A DNA stretch of 64,000 nt from Variovorax sp. KK3 (GTDB lineage Bacteria > Pseudomonadota > Gammaproteobacteria > Burkholderiales > Burkholderiaceae_C). Where the stretch lies: contig NZ_LYVO01000031.1 of NCBI RefSeq assembly GCF_001984055.1, forward strand, positions 16,674 to 80,673. Direction: 5' to 3'. Of this stretch, positions 1 to 9,123 are shown in pieces. The position numbers and the translations under genes are program-made. Each line of letters starts with the position of its first letter. The stretch's first letter is position 1. The notes below the pieces were generated by a model. That model was not told where the DNA came from. It made no database searches and saw nothing but the letters and a program-made list of their open reading frames with translations.

Positions 1-2
1 AT

Positions 3-1484
3 GTCACGGTCGAGGTGCATCTGGCCAACGGCCTGCCCAGCTTCACGCTGGTCGGGTTGGCCGATGTGGAAGTCAAGGAAGCGCGCGAACGGGTGCGCTC
101 GGCCCTCCAGAACGCCGGCCTCGAATTCCCCAGCAACAAGCGCATCACGGTCAACCTGGCGCCGGCCGACCTGCCCAAGGATTCCGGCCGCTTCGACCTG
201 CCGATCGCGCTGGGCATCCTGGCGGCCAGCGGCCAGATCGAGGCGGCGCGGCTCGCTGGCCACGAATTCGCGGGCGAGCTCTCGCTTTCGGGGCATCTGC
301 GGCCCGTGCGTGGTGCACTGGCGATGGCGCTGGCCCTGCATGGCCGCGGCGTCGCCACGCGGCTGGTGCTGCCGGCCGAGAGCGCACAGGAAGCCGCGCT
401 GGTGCCTGGCGCCGAAATCTACGGCGCAGCGCACCTGCTCGACGTGGTGCGCCAGTTCGTGCCGGGCGGCCCCGCGCCGGCCGGGGCCGACGATGGCTGG
501 CACCGGGCCGTGCAGGCCGTCGCCGCCGAGCCGTCCGAAGCGCTGGCCGACCTGGCCGACGTCAAGGGCCATGCCGGCGCACGGCGCGTGCTCGAGATCG
601 CCGCCGCCGGCCAGCACAGCCTGCTGATGGTCGGGCCGCCGGGCGCCGGCAAGTCGATGCTGGCCCAGCGCTTCGCCGGCCTGCTGCCGCAGATGAGCGT
701 GGACGAAGCGTTGGAAGCCGCGGCGGTGGCCAGCCTGCAAGGCCGGTTCGCCGTCGGCCGATGGCGCCAGCGGCCGACCTGCAGCCCGCACCACAGCGCG
801 AGCGCGGTCGCGCTGGTGGGTGGCGGCAGTCCGCCGCGGCCCGGCGAGATCTCGCTGGCGCACAACGGCGTGCTGTTCCTCGACGAGTTTCCCGAGTTCC
901 AGCGCTCGGCCCTCGAGGCCCTGCGCGAGCCCCTGGAGACCGGCAGCATCACCATCGCGCGGGCTGCCCGGCGCGCCGAATTTCCGGCGCGTTTCCAGCT
1001 GATCGCGGCGATGAACCCCTGCCCTTGCGGCTACCTGGGCTCGACGCTCAAGGCCTGCCGCTGCTCGCCCGACCAGGTCACCCGATATCAAGGAAAGCTC
1101 AGCGGCCCGCTGCTGGACCGCATCGACCTGCAGATCGAGGTGCCGGCCGTGCCCACCACTGAGCTGCTCGACGTGCCGGCCGGCGAAGCCAGCGCCACGG
1201 TGCGCGAGCGCGTGGCCGAGGCGCGCGGCCGGGCCCTGGAGCGCCAGGGCAAGGCCAACCAGGCCTTGCAGGGCGCAGAGATCGACCGCCACGCCCGGCC
1301 CGAAGCGGCTGCCTTGCAGCTGCTGCACGGCGCCGCAGCGCGGCTGGGCTGGTCGGCGCGCGGCATCCACCGGGCGCTGAAGGTCGCGCGAACCATTGCG
1401 GACCTGGCCGCCACCGACACGGTGCAGGCGGCGCACGTGGCGGAGGCGGTGCAGTACCGCCGGGCACTGCGCGCAGCAGCCTGA
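3..1484 (+). CDS. comM: ComM/YifB-family Mg-chelatase-like AAA ATPase, 5' end outside window
   Basis: Partial gene. The frame is open from base 3 and the true start lies upstream of the window. ComM (YifB family) is a hexameric AAA+ ATPase that helps branch migration and integration of incoming DNA during transformation. The visible part starts in the N-terminal ChlI-like domain (VHLANGLPSFTLVGLAD), followed by a Walker A (GPPGAGKSML, near base 635), the PHHSASAVALVGGG segment, a Walker B (LFLDEFPEF) and the cysteine-bearing stretch CPCGYLGS, then the C-terminal Mg-chelatase domain ending in a TGA at 1482-1484. Length and motif order fit a complete C-terminal two thirds with no frameshift. 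It converges with the Lrp-type gene on the other strand, leaving about 20 bases between them. Confidence 0.93.
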   Translation, partial: VTVEVHLANGLPSFTLVGLADVEVKEARERVRSALQNAGLEFPSNKRITVNLAPADLPKDSGRFDLPIALGILAASGQIEAARLAGHEFAGELSLSGHLRPVRGALAMALALHGRGVATRLVLPAESAQEAALVPGAEIYGAAHLLDVVRQFVPGGPAPAGADDGWHRAVQAVAAEPSEALADLADVKGHAGARRVLEIAAAGQHSLLMVGPPGAGKSMLAQRFAGLLPQMSVDEALEAAAVASLQGRFAVGRWRQRPTCSPHHSASAVALVGGGSPPRPGEISLAHNGVLFLDEFPEFQRSALEALREPLETGSITIARAARRAEFPARFQLIAAMNPCPCGYLGSTLKACRCSPDQVTRYQGKLSGPLLDRIDLQIEVPAVPTTELLDVPAGEASATVRERVAEARGRALERQGKANQALQGAEIDRHARPEAAALQLLHGAAARLGWSARGIHRALKVARTIADLAATDTVQAAHVAEAVQYRRALRAAA

Positions 1485-1505
1485 CCGCGACGCGCGGATG
1501 CGGCC

Positions 1506-1997
1506 TCAGCGGGCCGGCGCCACCGCGCTGCGTCGATCGATCTTGCGGCTCAACACCATCGACGTATGCGTCTGGTGGATGCCATCGATCTGACCCAACC
1601 GGTCCAGCAGCGCATCGAGCTGCTCGGGGGTGTCGCAGCGCAAGAGCGCCATGTAGTCGAACTGGCCGCTCACGGCCCAGACCTCTTCGACTTCCGGCAG
1701 TCGCTCCAAGGCCTTGATCACGGCCGCCGCACGCTTGGCATCGACGCCGAGGCCGCAGAAGGCGCGCACGCCCGCGTGCTCCAGCCGGTTGCCGAGACGC
1801 ACGCCGTAGCCCGACACGACGCCCTCGCGTTCGAGGCGCGCGATGCGCGCCACCACCGTGGTCCGCGCGATGCCGAGCTTGCGCGCCAGGTTGGCCACCG
1901 ACTCGCGCGCATCGGCTTGCAGAAGGGTCAGCAGATGGCGATCGAGGTCGTCGAGTCGGAAGTCCATGAACGGCAGGCGCAGCAGGTGGAAGGCCAT
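1506..1997 (-). CDS. Lrp/AsnC-family transcriptional regulator
   Basis: Typical Lrp/AsnC protein: an N-terminal winged helix-turn-helix (LDDLDRHLLTLLQADAR, then NLARKLGIARTTVVARI) and a C-terminal RAM/effector-binding domain ending near DRRSAVAPAR. The first ATG (1997) gives 163 residues. The in-frame ATG at 1967 (MDFRLDD) gives 153 residues and fits the family's usual length better; neither has a strong ribosome binding site. The gene lies 26 bases after the aminoadipic semialdehyde dehydrogenase gene in the same direction. Inference: it responds to lysine or an intermediate and controls that pair, since Lrp-type regulators often sit beside the amino-acid catabolic genes they control. Confidence 0.9.
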   Translation of the reverse strand: MAFHLLRLPFMDFRLDDLDRHLLTLLQADARESVANLARKLGIARTTVVARIARLEREGVVSGYGVRLGNRLEHAGVRAFCGLGVDAKRAAAVIKALERLPEVEEVWAVSGQFDYMALLRCDTPEQLDALLDRLGQIDGIHQTHTSMVLSRKIDRRSAVAPAR

Positions 1998-2023
1998 TGT
2001 GGCCCGTCATGCCTGCGCCGCGG

Positions 2024-3529
2024 TCAGAGGAAGCTGATGCCCTGCGCCAGCGGCAGCTCGGTCGAGAAGTTGATGGTGTTGGTCGTCCTGCGCATGTACT
2101 GCTTCCACGCGTTCGAGCCGCTCTCCCGGTCGCCGCCGGTTTCCTTCTCGCCACCGAAGGCTCCACCGATCTCCGCCCCGCTGGGACCGATGTTGACGTT
2201 GGCCATGCCGCAATCGGAGCCGGCGGCCGAGATGAAGGTTTCGACCTCGCGCATGTCGTTCGAGAAGATGGAAGACGACAGGCCTTGCGGCACGTCGTTG
2301 TGAAGCGCGATGGCCTGCTGGAAATCGTCGTAGTCCAACACATAAAGCAAGGGCGCGAAAGTCTCGCGGCGCACCACCGCGCTTTGCTGAGGCATGTCGA
2401 CGATCGCGGGCTCGACGTAGAAGGCTTCCGGGAACTCCTTCTCCAACACCCGCCCGCCACCGGCCAGCAGACGACCGCCCTGGTTCCTGGCTTCGGCGAT
2501 CGCTTCCTGCATCGCGCCGAAGGCCTGCGCGTCGATCAACGGGCCGACCAGCGTGCCGGGCACGCGGGAATCGCCGATACGCAGCCCTTCATAGGCCTTG
2601 ACCAGCTTCTGCAGCAATGCATCTTTGACCGCGCGGTGAACGATCAGGCGACGCAGCGTGGTGCAGCGCTGGCCTGCCGTGCCGACCGCGCTGAACACGA
2701 TCGCGCGCAGGGCCATCTCCAGGTCGGCGGCCGGCGTCACGATCATCGCGTTGTTGCCGCCCAGTTCGAGGATGCGCTTGCCGAAGCGGCTCGCCACCCG
2801 GGGGCCGACGGCGCGGCCCATGCGCGTGGAGCCCGTGGCCGACACCAGCGCGATCGCCGGATGATCCACCAGCGCCTCGGCCAGCGGCGTCTTTCCGATG
2901 ACGATCTGGGCCAGGCCCGCCGGCGCCCGGTCGCCGAAGCGCACGATGGCGCGTTCCAGGGCGCGAAAGGTGGCCAGGCCCGACAGCGGCGCCTTCTCGG
3001 AAGGCTTGAAGATCACCGGGTCGCCGCAGACCAGCGCCAGCGCGGCGTTCCACGCGAACACCGCGCTCGGGAAGTTGAAGGCCGTGATCACCGCCACCGG
3101 CCCGAGCGGGTGGTACTGCTCCATGATGCGATGGCCCGGCCGCTCCGACACGATGGTCCTGCCGCACAGCTGGCGCGACAGGCCCAGGGCGAACTCGCAG
3201 ATGTCGACGGCCTCTTGCACCTCACCCAGGCCTTCTTCGACGATCTTGCCGACCTCGACCGACACGACGTGGCCGATGTCGCGCTTCGCCTGACGCAGCT
3301 CTTCGCCCCACAGGCGAACCAGCTCGCCGCGCGCCGGGGCGGGGACCATGCGCCATCGCAGGAAGGCTGCATGCGATGTCTCGATGCGCTCGGCCATCGC
3401 GGATGCCGGTGTCTCGTGCAGGTGCGCGATCTCGGCGCCGTCGATCGGCGATCGCACCGCGAGCGAGCCACCTCGCACCTCGGCCGGTGCGATGCCGCAG
3501 CGCTCGAAACAGGACAGCAGGTCGCTCAT
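2024..3529 (-). CDS. amaB: alpha-aminoadipic semialdehyde (L-piperidine-6-carboxylate) dehydrogenase, ALDH7 family
   Basis: NAD(P)-dependent aldehyde dehydrogenase of 501 residues. The start is the ATG at 3529, preceded by AAGGAGA; a longer upstream reading has no such site. Landmarks: AFNFPSAVFAWN (around residue 150), catalytic Glu255 in ILELGGNN, catalytic Cys289 in GTAGQRCT, and the C-terminal INFSTELPLAQGI. This combination is characteristic of ALDH7/antiquitin enzymes, which oxidise alpha-aminoadipic semialdehyde (or its cyclic form, piperidine-6-carboxylate) to 2-aminoadipate in lysine or pipecolate breakdown. It lies 17 bases after a saccharopine dehydrogenase-like gene and 26 bases before an Lrp regulator, all one direction, which supports a lysine-degradation role. 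The substrate is inferred from family and context. Confidence 0.88.
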   Translation of the reverse strand: MSDLLSCFERCGIAPAEVRGGSLAVRSPIDGAEIAHLHETPASAMAERIETSHAAFLRWRMVPAPARGELVRLWGEELRQAKRDIGHVVSVEVGKIVEEGLGEVQEAVDICEFALGLSRQLCGRTIVSERPGHRIMEQYHPLGPVAVITAFNFPSAVFAWNAALALVCGDPVIFKPSEKAPLSGLATFRALERAIVRFGDRAPAGLAQIVIGKTPLAEALVDHPAIALVSATGSTRMGRAVGPRVASRFGKRILELGGNNAMIVTPAADLEMALRAIVFSAVGTAGQRCTTLRRLIVHRAVKDALLQKLVKAYEGLRIGDSRVPGTLVGPLIDAQAFGAMQEAIAEARNQGGRLLAGGGRVLEKEFPEAFYVEPAIVDMPQQSAVVRRETFAPLLYVLDYDDFQQAIALHNDVPQGLSSSIFSNDMREVETFISAAGSDCGMANVNIGPSGAEIGGAFGGEKETGGDRESGSNAWKQYMRRTTNTINFSTELPLAQGISFL

Positions 3530-3546
3530 GTCGTCTCCTTCGACGG

Positions 3547-4710
3547 TCACAGGATGGCGCAATCTTCCATGGCCGGCGCCGACGCGGGTTCGCACGCATC
3601 GCCCTGCACGGCAGGCGCGATGCCGAGCTTGCCGTAGTAGTGGCCGACCCGGGTCGCCAGAAAGCGCTGCAGCGGCACCTGCTCCTGCCCGACGAAGCCG
3701 GCCTGCGGCAAGCGGCCTGCCTGCAGCAGTTCGAAGACGCCGACCACGCCGGCCGCCGTCGTCAGCTCGATGGCCGTGCGCTGCCGGCCGCGCAAGGTGC
3801 CGCCGAAGATCCGGGCCACGCGTGTCTCCTGTTCGAAGCGGCCGCCACGCAAGCCGGAGGCGGACGCGAACAGGATCACCACGTCTTCACGGCTGTGCGG
3901 CACCGCATGTTCGAGCACCTGGCGCAGCAGGTCGCGCCGCTCGATGAGCCGCAAGTCGTGCAGCAGGAAGTCCATGGCGTCGCGATGGCCCGGGTAGCGG
4001 ATGGTCTTGTAGTCGAGGTTGCGGACCCGGCCCTGCAGCGTTTCGCACAGCGTGCCCAACCCGCCCGAGGTGTTGAAAGCCTCGAAGGCCTCGGCGTCGA
4101 GCGTGAAGGTCTCGTGCCCTTCGAGAGGCTGCACCGGCACCCGCAGCCCGTTGACGATCGCCTCGCAAGGATTGCAGTACTCGTTGATGACCCCGTCGAT
4201 GCTCCACGTGAAGTTGTAGCGCAGGCTGTTGGTCGCGTTGCGGGTCAGCGCACCGACACGCAGGCGCAGGTCGTACAGCTCGTCGAATCGTCCGGCCAGG
4301 TGTCCGCCGAGCATGCCGATCACGCCCGGGGCCAGGCCGCACTGCGGCATCAGCACCGCCGCCGCGCCGATGGCCCGCTCGCGAATCGCGCGGGTCGCGG
4401 CTACGTCTTCGGTCAAGTCGCAGTAGTGCACGCCAAGCTGCGCGGCCTGGGCGGCGACGCGCTGCGCCAGGTAGAAAGGCAAGGCATTGATCACGACCGG
4501 ATGCGCGGCCAGCGCGGCGCCAAGATCGGTGTCGCTGTCGACGTTCAGTGCGACCCTGCGCACCAGACCATCACCCTCGTCGCCTCGACCCGGCTTCATG
4601 TCGGCCAGCGTGACCGGCAGGCCATGAAACTCCGCCAGCATGTCGGCCACGGTACTGCCGACCTTGCCGGCACCCAGGACCAAGACCTTGTCGAACTGCA
4701 GCTTGGGCAT
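3547..4710 (-). CDS. saccharopine dehydrogenase-like (LYS9-type) oxidoreductase
   Basis: A 387-residue cytosolic oxidoreductase with an N-terminal Rossmann fold (VLVLGAGKVGSTVADML, residues about 9-25) and a saccharopine dehydrogenase C-terminal domain (CGLAPGVIGMLGGHLAG, NEYCNPCEAIVNG, YKTIRYPGHRDAM). Start is the ATG at 4710, preceded by AAGGAGAA; the open frame continues further upstream only because this strand lacks stops there. Enzymes of this type convert saccharopine to aminoadipic semialdehyde plus glutamate, or act as a related lysine dehydrogenase. Both would feed the aldehyde dehydrogenase gene 17 bases downstream. The exact reaction cannot be read from the sequence. Confidence 0.85.
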   Translation of the reverse strand: MPKLQFDKVLVLGAGKVGSTVADMLAEFHGLPVTLADMKPGRGDEGDGLVRRVALNVDSDTDLGAALAAHPVVINALPFYLAQRVAAQAAQLGVHYCDLTEDVAATRAIRERAIGAAAVLMPQCGLAPGVIGMLGGHLAGRFDELYDLRLRVGALTRNATNSLRYNFTWSIDGVINEYCNPCEAIVNGLRVPVQPLEGHETFTLDAEAFEAFNTSGGLGTLCETLQGRVRNLDYKTIRYPGHRDAMDFLLHDLRLIERRDLLRQVLEHAVPHSREDVVILFASASGLRGGRFEQETRVARIFGGTLRGRQRTAIELTTAAGVVGVFELLQAGRLPQAGFVGQEQVPLQRFLATRVGHYYGKLGIAPAVQGDACEPASAPAMEDCAIL

Positions 4711-4835
4711 GACGTTCTCCTTCGGGCTGGGCCCTCGAAGGAAATGTAGGCTTGCGCTGCGACGGAATCCAGAGAGCAATTCGTCGATGGCGGGAAGAGA
4801 TTCGACGAAACGACGCCCGGCTTCGCCGGACCGCA

Positions 4836-5948
4836 TCAACGCTTGAACCGCCCCCCGCTGATGATCGACAGGTCCACGTAGTCGATGCCCGTGTGATCCT
4901 GCGACGAATAGCTCACCTCCAGCCCGCCGCCGGTGTCGTAGCGGAAGTCGTTGAGCACCGCCAGCAGCCTTGCGCGCGTGGGCTTGGGCCCCGTACGGCG
5001 CAGGGCCTCGACCAGCACCTTGGTGGCGACGAAGCCTTCGAGCAAGGCTGGCGACAGCTCGATGTCTCCCTTGCTCCGGGCCGCCATGTCCGACGCCTCC
5101 TTGATGAGCGGATGCGCCATGGCGCGCTCCGACGGCAGCACTTGCGTGACGATCACGCCGCCGCTGGCCTGACCCAGTTCCTTGATGAAGCCCGAGGCCG
5201 CGTTGTTCGACAGCGTGATGACCTGCGCCGCCGAGCCCGCCGCGCGCAGCGCCTTGATGCCCTCGGTGACAGCAGTGCCCGAGCCGATCCACAGCACGGC
5301 TTGCGCGTTGGACGCCGTGATCTTGGGAACGATGCTCGCATAGTCGGGCTTGCTGCGATCGGCCAGCGCGAGCGCGGCCGGCTTCTGCCCCGCCTTGTCG
5401 AAGGCCTTCATCGCGCCTTCCATCACGTCCTTGCCGAACGAATCGTCGGCCTGGACCACCGCGATGCGCTGCATGCCCACGGTGTAGAGATGCTGGATGG
5501 CCTTTTCGGCCTCCCGCTGGTAGGTGGAGCGCACGTTGAACACGTGCTTCTGCACTGGCCTGTGCAGCGACATCGCACCGGTGGACGGCGCGATCAACGG
5601 CGTGCCGCTCTTGTCGAGCAGCGGGATCACGGCGAGCGCATTGGGCGTGCCGCGGTTGAGCAGCAGCGCCAGCACCTTCCGGTCCTCGATCAGGACACGC
5701 GAGTTCTCGGCCGAGCGCTTGGGGTCGAGCCCGTCGTCGAGACGGATGACCTCGATCTTCTCGCCGTGGATGCCGCCCTGCGCATTGACGTGGTCGATGA
5801 GCAGCTGCGAGCCGGCGATGGTTTCCTTGACGCTGGCCGCCACCGGGCCCGACATGTCGGCCGACTGGCCGATCAGGATCTGCGCGGCCGCGCTTCCCAT
5901 GCCCAGCACGAGCACGGCGGCGCAGCAAAGAATTCGCACGGTCTTCAT
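4836..5948 (-). CDS. periplasmic amino-acid/amide-type ABC substrate-binding protein
   Basis: A 370-residue periplasmic binding protein of the Leu/Ile/Val (peripla_BP_6) class. An N-terminal signal peptide (MKTVRILCCAAVLVLGMGSAAA, cut near SAAA-QI) is followed by QSADMSGPVAASVKETI, ADDSFGKDVMEG and a C-terminal lobe ending in SGGRFKR. The ATG at 5948 was chosen because a GGAGG sequence precedes it; an upstream in-frame ATG would put charged residues before the signal. No permease or ATPase gene is adjacent, so it is an orphan binding protein here. It lies 125 bases before the saccharopine dehydrogenase-like gene in the same direction, so lysine or a related compound is a possible ligand (inference). 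Confidence 0.85.
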   Translation of the reverse strand: MKTVRILCCAAVLVLGMGSAAAQILIGQSADMSGPVAASVKETIAGSQLLIDHVNAQGGIHGEKIEVIRLDDGLDPKRSAENSRVLIEDRKVLALLLNRGTPNALAVIPLLDKSGTPLIAPSTGAMSLHRPVQKHVFNVRSTYQREAEKAIQHLYTVGMQRIAVVQADDSFGKDVMEGAMKAFDKAGQKPAALALADRSKPDYASIVPKITASNAQAVLWIGSGTAVTEGIKALRAAGSAAQVITLSNNAASGFIKELGQASGGVIVTQVLPSERAMAHPLIKEASDMAARSKGDIELSPALLEGFVATKVLVEALRRTGPKPTRARLLAVLNDFRYDTGGGLEVSYSSQDHTGIDYVDLSIISGGRFKR

Positions 5949-6090
5949 CGGGTCGCTCCTCCAGAAGGCCGCGCCTGGATGCGTCGCGCCATTTGTGTGG
6001 AATTGTTTCCGAACGAAGCTTTTGGTCCGCGAGAACAAACCCTTGAGGAAATCGTTCTAGTTTTCGGCCGCCCGCTGAAGGCCGCAAACG

Positions 6091-7080
6091 CTACTGCGCC
6101 TCGATGCCGAAGGCGCGGATTCGCTGCGTGATGACCTCGAATTCACGCCGGTAGCCGGAAGCGAACTCCTCGGGCGTAGTGTTCATCAGCTCGAAGCCAC
6201 GGTCCACCAGCACCGTACGCACGTCTTCCGCCGCGACGATGGCACGGATCTCCTCGGCCAGCCGCTGCACCGTCGCTGGCGGCGTGCGCGCCGGGGCCAG
6301 CACACCCAGCCAGACATTGGTGTCGTAGAGCGGATCGGTGAAGCCCAGCTCGCGCAGCGTGGGCACCTGCGGCAGCGCGGTCGAGCGCTCGCGGCCCATC
6401 ACCGCCAGCGGCACCAGCTTGCCGGCCTGCACGTGCTGCTTCGCGCTCGCGACGGACGACAGGCCGATGCTGACCGTCTTCGACAGCAGGTCGGTGACCA
6501 CCGGCCCCTCGCCCTTCTGCGGCACGTGCACCATGCCGGCCTTGAGTTCGCGGTTGAGCGACTCGCCGGCCAGGTGACCGAGGCCGCCCACGCCCCAGGA
6601 CGCATAGCTGAGGCTGGCAGGCTTCTGCGCGGCAAGTCGGCGCAGCTCGTCGATGCTCTTCGCCGGCAGGTCGACATTGGCGGAGATGATGGCGGGGCTG
6701 CGCACGATCTGGGTGACGAAGGCGAAGTCCTTCTGCGGGTCGTAGGGCAAGGTCTTGAACAGCGCCGTGTTGTTTATCTGCGAGTCGGTGATGGTCAGCA
6801 GCAGCACGCTGCCGTCGGCCGGAGCGCGCGCCACGTCGGCCGCGCCCAAGGCACCGGCAGCGCCGGGCTTGTTGTCGACCAGCACCGGCTGGCCCAGGCG
6901 CTTCGCAAGCCGCTCGCCGATCAGGCGGGCCACGAAATCGGTCGCGCCGCCGGCGGGATAGGGAACGACCAGGCGCACTTGCTTGGCGGGCGCAACGGGC
7001 ATGACGGGTGAAGCCGTCTGCGCGAAGGCGCACAGCGGCAGGGCGGCCAGGCAGCAGGCCGCCATCCAGGTCTTGAACAT
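6091..7080 (-). CDS. Bug-family (TctC) tripartite tricarboxylate-type binding protein
   Basis: A 329-residue periplasmic protein with a signal peptide (MFKTWMAACCLAALPLCAFAQ) and the Bug/TctC fold signatures VRLVVPYPAGGATDFVARLIG, NKPGAAGALGAADVARA, PYDPQKDFAFVTQI and VPTLRELGF. The start ATG at 7080 is preceded by GGAGA. These proteins bind carboxylates or related small molecules, and betaproteobacteria of this group carry very many, mostly without a linked transporter. It is the last gene of a row with the Rieske oxygenase (36 bases upstream), so it may capture that enzyme's substrate. The ligand is unknown. Confidence 0.9.
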   Translation of the reverse strand: MFKTWMAACCLAALPLCAFAQTASPVMPVAPAKQVRLVVPYPAGGATDFVARLIGERLAKRLGQPVLVDNKPGAAGALGAADVARAPADGSVLLLTITDSQINNTALFKTLPYDPQKDFAFVTQIVRSPAIISANVDLPAKSIDELRRLAAQKPASLSYASWGVGGLGHLAGESLNRELKAGMVHVPQKGEGPVVTDLLSKTVSIGLSSVASAKQHVQAGKLVPLAVMGRERSTALPQVPTLRELGFTDPLYDTNVWLGVLAPARTPPATVQRLAEEIRAIVAAEDVRTVLVDRGFELMNTTPEEFASGYRREFEVITQRIRAFGIEAQ

Positions 7081-7115
7081 CGTGTTGTCTCCGGTGGTGG
7101 GTGGGGTGCGGCGCC

Positions 7116-8144
7116 TCAGGCGCGCGAGCTGCGCTCGGCCTCGACGGCCTGCGCCAGCAAACGGCGGAACTGGACCAGCGCCGCGTCCATGGCCAGCGGC
7201 AGCATCGGCGCCTCGGGCCCGAGCTCGATGTTGCGGGCCTGCGCGGTGATCATGTCGCGGTCTTCCTCGAAGGCGACGAGCAGGCCGTCGTGGATCATCT
7301 GCGTGAGCCACTCGCCACCCAGCGATGCGCGGTGCGACTGCTGGAAGAAGTAATGCGTGCTGCCCTCGGTCTCCGGCGTCAGCGTCTGGCAGCTGTGCAG
7401 TTCGACCGCGCGGCGCATGTCGCCTTCGGCGTCGCCCGCGGGCCGTCCGCCCGAATGCATGAGCAGCGTGCCGGGCAGCAGGAAGTCGTAGATGAACCAC
7501 CGGTCCACCAGGCCGCCGCCGAAATCGCGCGCACGCGCCCAGTACGCCGGCGGCGGCACGTTGCGCACCCTGCGCGTGACGCGCAGGCCGTGCGGCACCT
7601 TCTCGATCTCGGGCCGCACCTGCGCGATGGCGGTGGAGTTGCCGAGCGTCTTCTCGTGCACGTAGCTCAGGTGCGAGAAGTCCAGCAGGTTGTCGCAGAT
7701 CAGCAGCTGCGGCGTGTCGTAGTGCAGGTAGCCGGGGATGTTGCGCCAGTCCGGGTGCTCGCAGGAGAAGTTGTCGGGCAAGAGCGCGGTGTCGGCGCGC
7801 GACGGATCGCCCATCCACACGAAGACCCACTTGTGATGAAGCGCCACCGGGTAGCTGCGAACGCGCGCCTTGGGCGGCACGTTTTCCAGGCCCGGCACCT
7901 CGACGCAGCTGCCATCGGCGTCGAACTTGAGACCGTGGTAGCCGCAGCGCACGCAGTCGCCTTCCTTGCGGCCTTTGGACAGCGGCGCGAGGCGGTGGCA
8001 GCAACGGTCTTCCAGCGCCGCGATGCGGCCATCGGCGCGCCGGAACAGCAGCAGCGGCTCACCGAGCACGGTGCGGTTGAACAGGCCGTCGGCCGGAATC
8101 TCGTGGTCCCACGCGACCACGTACCAGCAATTGCGCAGGAACAT
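7116..8144 (-). CDS. Rieske [2Fe-2S] aromatic-ring oxygenase, VanA-like terminal subunit
   Basis: A 342-residue oxygenase of the vanillate O-demethylase/phenoxybenzoate dioxygenase type. The N-terminal Rieske cluster is C48-x-H50 and C67-x2-H70 (RCCHRLAPLSKG, CVRCGYHG). The mononuclear iron site is in DNLLDFSHLSYVH, residues 151-163, with His158 and His163. The C-terminal catalytic domain is complete. Such enzymes demethylate methoxylated aromatics or hydroxylate aromatic and heteroaromatic acids, and need a separate reductase; none is adjacent here, so one must be encoded elsewhere. It lies between a LuxR-type regulator (93 bases upstream) and a Bug protein, which together look like a small substrate-specific module. 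Substrate unknown. Confidence 0.88.
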   Translation of the reverse strand: MFLRNCWYVVAWDHEIPADGLFNRTVLGEPLLLFRRADGRIAALEDRCCHRLAPLSKGRKEGDCVRCGYHGLKFDADGSCVEVPGLENVPPKARVRSYPVALHHKWVFVWMGDPSRADTALLPDNFSCEHPDWRNIPGYLHYDTPQLLICDNLLDFSHLSYVHEKTLGNSTAIAQVRPEIEKVPHGLRVTRRVRNVPPPAYWARARDFGGGLVDRWFIYDFLLPGTLLMHSGGRPAGDAEGDMRRAVELHSCQTLTPETEGSTHYFFQQSHRASLGGEWLTQMIHDGLLVAFEEDRDMITAQARNIELGPEAPMLPLAMDAALVQFRRLLAQAVEAERSSRA

Positions 8145-8237
8145 GCGCTTGTCTCCATCGGTTGGGGTGCTCCGATGGTGATGCGGGGTGGGCTGCCGCT
8201 GCGTCCCCCGCGCAGGGGACGGCCTCCGGGTCCGCGC

Positions 8238-9047
8238 TCAGGCCGCGAGGCGCACCAGTTCCGCGCGGTCGTGAACGCCCAGCTTGAGGTAGGCGCGCTT
8301 GCGCAGCGTGAGCACGGTGGATGCGGCGACGCCGAGGTCCGCCGCGATGCCGTCGGCCGTCATGCTGCAGGCGATGCGCGCGCAGACGTCGAGCTCGCGC
8401 GCGCTGAGTGCAGCCTCGCGCCTGTCGAGCCGCGCACGGGCCAGCGCGACGCGGCTCGCCATCTGCCGCGCGGTGGCGCCCGTGCCGACGGCATTGCGAT
8501 GGACTTGGCGCAACAGCGGCGCCACGGCCAGCACGCGCTCGATCTCTTGCTCGCCGAAGGGGCCGCTGGCCTCGCTGCGGTAGAGGTTGATCGAGTACGC
8601 GGTGCCGGGCGCCGGCGTGAACAGCAGCGTGAGCCGGTCCGACAGGTGCTCGCGCTCGTAGATGCGGTGGCGCCAGGTCGAATCGGGGATCTCGCCGGCG
8701 CGCACGCGCAGCGCCGTCACCTCCGCGTTCTCGACGTGCTGCGCGCGCATCCGGCCGGCGATGCGAATGGCGTCGTCGAACACGTAGAAATGGCGGCGGT
8801 ACTTTTCGAAGCACTGGCTGGTGACGTTGCGCAGCGAGGTGCCGTGGGCATGCCCTTCGAGCAGCGCCGGCGGGTCTTCCATGTGCGAGACCAGGCTGAT
8901 GTATTCCACCGGCAGCAGCGCATTGAGAAAGTGCAGCACGGCCCGCGTCGGCTCGGCCTCGCGCGGCGCATCGAGCAGCAGCGACACCGCGCGCAGATCG
9001 AGCGTGTGCTGCTGGGCAACGGCGGGGACGCTCCAGGTGGCGGGCAT
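8238..9047 (-). CDS. LuxR-type helix-turn-helix regulator
   Basis: A 269-residue regulator. The last 65 residues or so form a LuxR/FixJ DNA-binding domain (LSARELDVCARIACSMTADG, then ADLGVAASTVLTLRKRAYLK). The first 200 residues have no receiver-domain signature and resemble the effector-binding N-termini of solitary catabolic LuxR regulators. It is encoded directly upstream of the Rieske oxygenase and Bug protein in the same direction, so it is the likely regulator of that module. No autoinducer-synthase partner is nearby, so quorum sensing is unlikely. Confidence 0.82.
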   Translation of the reverse strand: MPATWSVPAVAQQHTLDLRAVSLLLDAPREAEPTRAVLHFLNALLPVEYISLVSHMEDPPALLEGHAHGTSLRNVTSQCFEKYRRHFYVFDDAIRIAGRMRAQHVENAEVTALRVRAGEIPDSTWRHRIYEREHLSDRLTLLFTPAPGTAYSINLYRSEASGPFGEQEIERVLAVAPLLRQVHRNAVGTGATARQMASRVALARARLDRREAALSARELDVCARIACSMTADGIAADLGVAASTVLTLRKRAYLKLGVHDRAELVRLAA

Positions 9048-9123
9048 GCGGGCATTGTCCCGCCGCCCGGTCGCCGCATGAAGCCGCCACGGCTCGGGAC
9101 AAACCCGCGCCGCGGCCCGTGCA

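Noticed and set aside
3547..6087. 846-residue open frame covering two genes
   Set aside because: Only the last 387 codons match saccharopine dehydrogenase. The upstream part is low-complexity, arginine-rich translation antisense or out of frame to a well-supported binding protein gene.
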